Shown here in pieces: positions 24,132 to 24,509 of a stretch of 24,509 bases of DNA (the stretch's first letter is position 1; every line of letters starts with the position of its first letter). Position numbers and translations under genes: made by a program. Where the stretch lies: the NCBI GenBank assembly GCA_002354205.1, contig DELD01000053.1, positions 1-24,509 on the forward strand. Direction: 5' to 3'. Source of the stretch: Micavibrio sp. UBA2705. Its GTDB lineage: Bacteria; Pseudomonadota; Alphaproteobacteria; Micavibrionales; Micavibrionaceae. Under the pieces are notes generated by a model that saw only the letters and a program-made list of their open reading frames with translations, did no database searches and was not told the origin of the DNA.

Positions 24132-24157
24132 ATAATTCCCACGTCAGTGTGAATTAT
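24132..24157 (+). repeat. inverted repeat in the carD leader (hairpin 1)
   Basis: Eleven-base arms ATAATTCCCAC (24132-24142) and GTGTGAATTAT (24147-24157) with one mismatch and a GTCA loop. It lies downstream of the candidate promoter and would form in the leader RNA. Confidence 0.6.
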
Positions 24158-24163
24158 CAACCA

Positions 24164-24195
24164 CTTAAAGCAACTTTTTAATAAGTTACTTTAAG
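24164..24195 (+). repeat. inverted repeat in the carD leader (hairpin 2)
   Basis: Thirteen-base arms CTTAAAGCAACTT (24164-24176) and AAGTTACTTTAAG (24183-24195) with one mismatch and a six-base loop TTTAAT. No T-run follows, so it is not a standard terminator. Confidence 0.6.
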
Positions 24196-24294
24196 CAAGT
24201 TGGCAATTTAAAATTATCAATATAGCAACATTTATTTGTGGGTATTTCACAATACTCATAGGGAATTTTGCGCTGAAAAATGAGGTGTTATAAA

Positions 24295-24509
24295 ATGGCA
24301 AGCAATCAAGCAAGCTTCAAAGAAGGTGATTATGTTGTATATCCGGCCCACGGTGTAGGCCAAATTGAGGGTATAGAAACACAGACTATTGGCGGAGCTG
24401 AAATTATGCTCTACGCAATTTCTTTTGAAAAAGACCGTATGCGTCTCAAAGTTCCTGTATTTAAAGCTGCAAATGCCGGCCTGCGTCGTATTAGTACACA
24501 TGAGCGCAT
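24295..24509 (+). CDS. carD: CarD-family transcriptional regulator, 5' part
   Basis: RNA polymerase-binding protein of the CarD family; in alphaproteobacteria CdnL/CarD stabilises promoter open complexes and supports rRNA and biosynthetic transcription. The visible 71 codons begin MASNQASFKEGDYVVYPAHG and continue through the Tudor-like RNAP-interaction domain (VGQIEGIE, MLYAISFEKDRMRLKVPV). The C-terminal DNA-contact domain is beyond the window. The start is ATG 24295 with GAGG about eight bases upstream. The gene has a long, structured intergenic region in front, indicating a promoter of its own rather than simple read-through from fdxA. Confidence 0.93.
   Translation, partial: MASNQASFKEGDYVVYPAHGVGQIEGIETQTIGGAEIMLYAISFEKDRMRLKVPVFKAANAGLRRISTHER

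Larger units (their letters stand above)
23980..24294. other. 315-bp fdxA-carD intergenic region with promoter and stem-loops
   Basis: Holds a candidate promoter (24073-24101), two long inverted repeats (24132-24157 and 24164-24195), a minor dyad (TTGTG 24236-24240 with CACAA 24248-24252) and the carD ribosome binding site GAGG near 24282-24285. No gene was found in it. Confidence 0.7.

Noticed and set aside
24256..24501. 81-codon minus-strand ORF at the window end
   Set aside because: Lies opposite carD, which is clearly coding on the plus strand.
1..24509. CRISPR, prophage, insertion sequence or toxin-antitoxin/defence system
   Set aside because: No regularly spaced repeats, transposase, integrase or paired terminal repeats were seen; the genes are mostly housekeeping.

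Overview
The window reads as one stretch of a chromosomal backbone from an alphaproteobacterium with moderately AT-rich DNA. The evidence is gene content and order: a cell-wall/replication cluster in the order SLT_2 transglycosylase, rlpA, dac, tmk, holB, metG, tatD, MBL hydrolase; a DUF1489 protein (a largely alphaproteobacterial family); and fdxA followed by carD. Genus cannot be fixed from sequence alone. A two-membrane envelope (outer-membrane channel, lipoprotein, lytic transglycosylase) and a chemoreceptor suggest a motile Gram-negative cell. There is no recognisable prophage, insertion sequence, CRISPR array or defence island.

Layout. Positions 2-55 hold the 3' end of an unidentified plus-strand gene, facing a 65-codon minus-strand ORF (45-242). 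From 10760 down to 315 ten minus-strand genes follow one another with gaps of at most about 55 bp or with overlaps. They are a membrane diguanylate cyclase, a YdcF/ElyC-type protein, an MltB-type transglycosylase, RlpA (DPBB plus SPOR), a D,D-carboxypeptidase, thymidylate kinase, the DNA polymerase III delta-prime subunit, methionyl-tRNA synthetase, TatD nuclease and a PhnP-like hydrolase. They couple peptidoglycan trimming with DNA precursor supply, clamp loading and translation. A tRNA-Ser(UGA) lies upstream at 10961-11050, reading away.

From 11387 the strand is mostly plus: an unrecognised 277-aa protein, Tag glycosylase after a strong terminator, DUF1489, a convergent BaiN/HI0933-type flavoprotein, a GIY-YIG protein coupled to a Tsx-like channel, a small membrane protein, a HAMP-less multi-TM chemoreceptor and hisS. 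sufE is convergent with hisS. clpX follows, without clpP upstream or lon downstream; in its place is an unrecognised 295-aa protein that appears to be transcribed from a near-consensus promoter as a leaderless mRNA. Then come an LD-carboxypeptidase, a convergent NTF2-like protein, 7Fe ferredoxin (fdxA) and the start of carD, cut by the window end.

No clear new system is present. The most unusual signals are the structured leader of carD (candidate promoter plus two long hairpins), the leaderless 295-aa gene with an H-x-D...H pattern, an imperfect 29-bp direct repeat in front of the diguanylate cyclase, and a dyad in front of sufE. Several start codons are best read as TTG (MBL hydrolase, diguanylate cyclase, Tsx-like channel).
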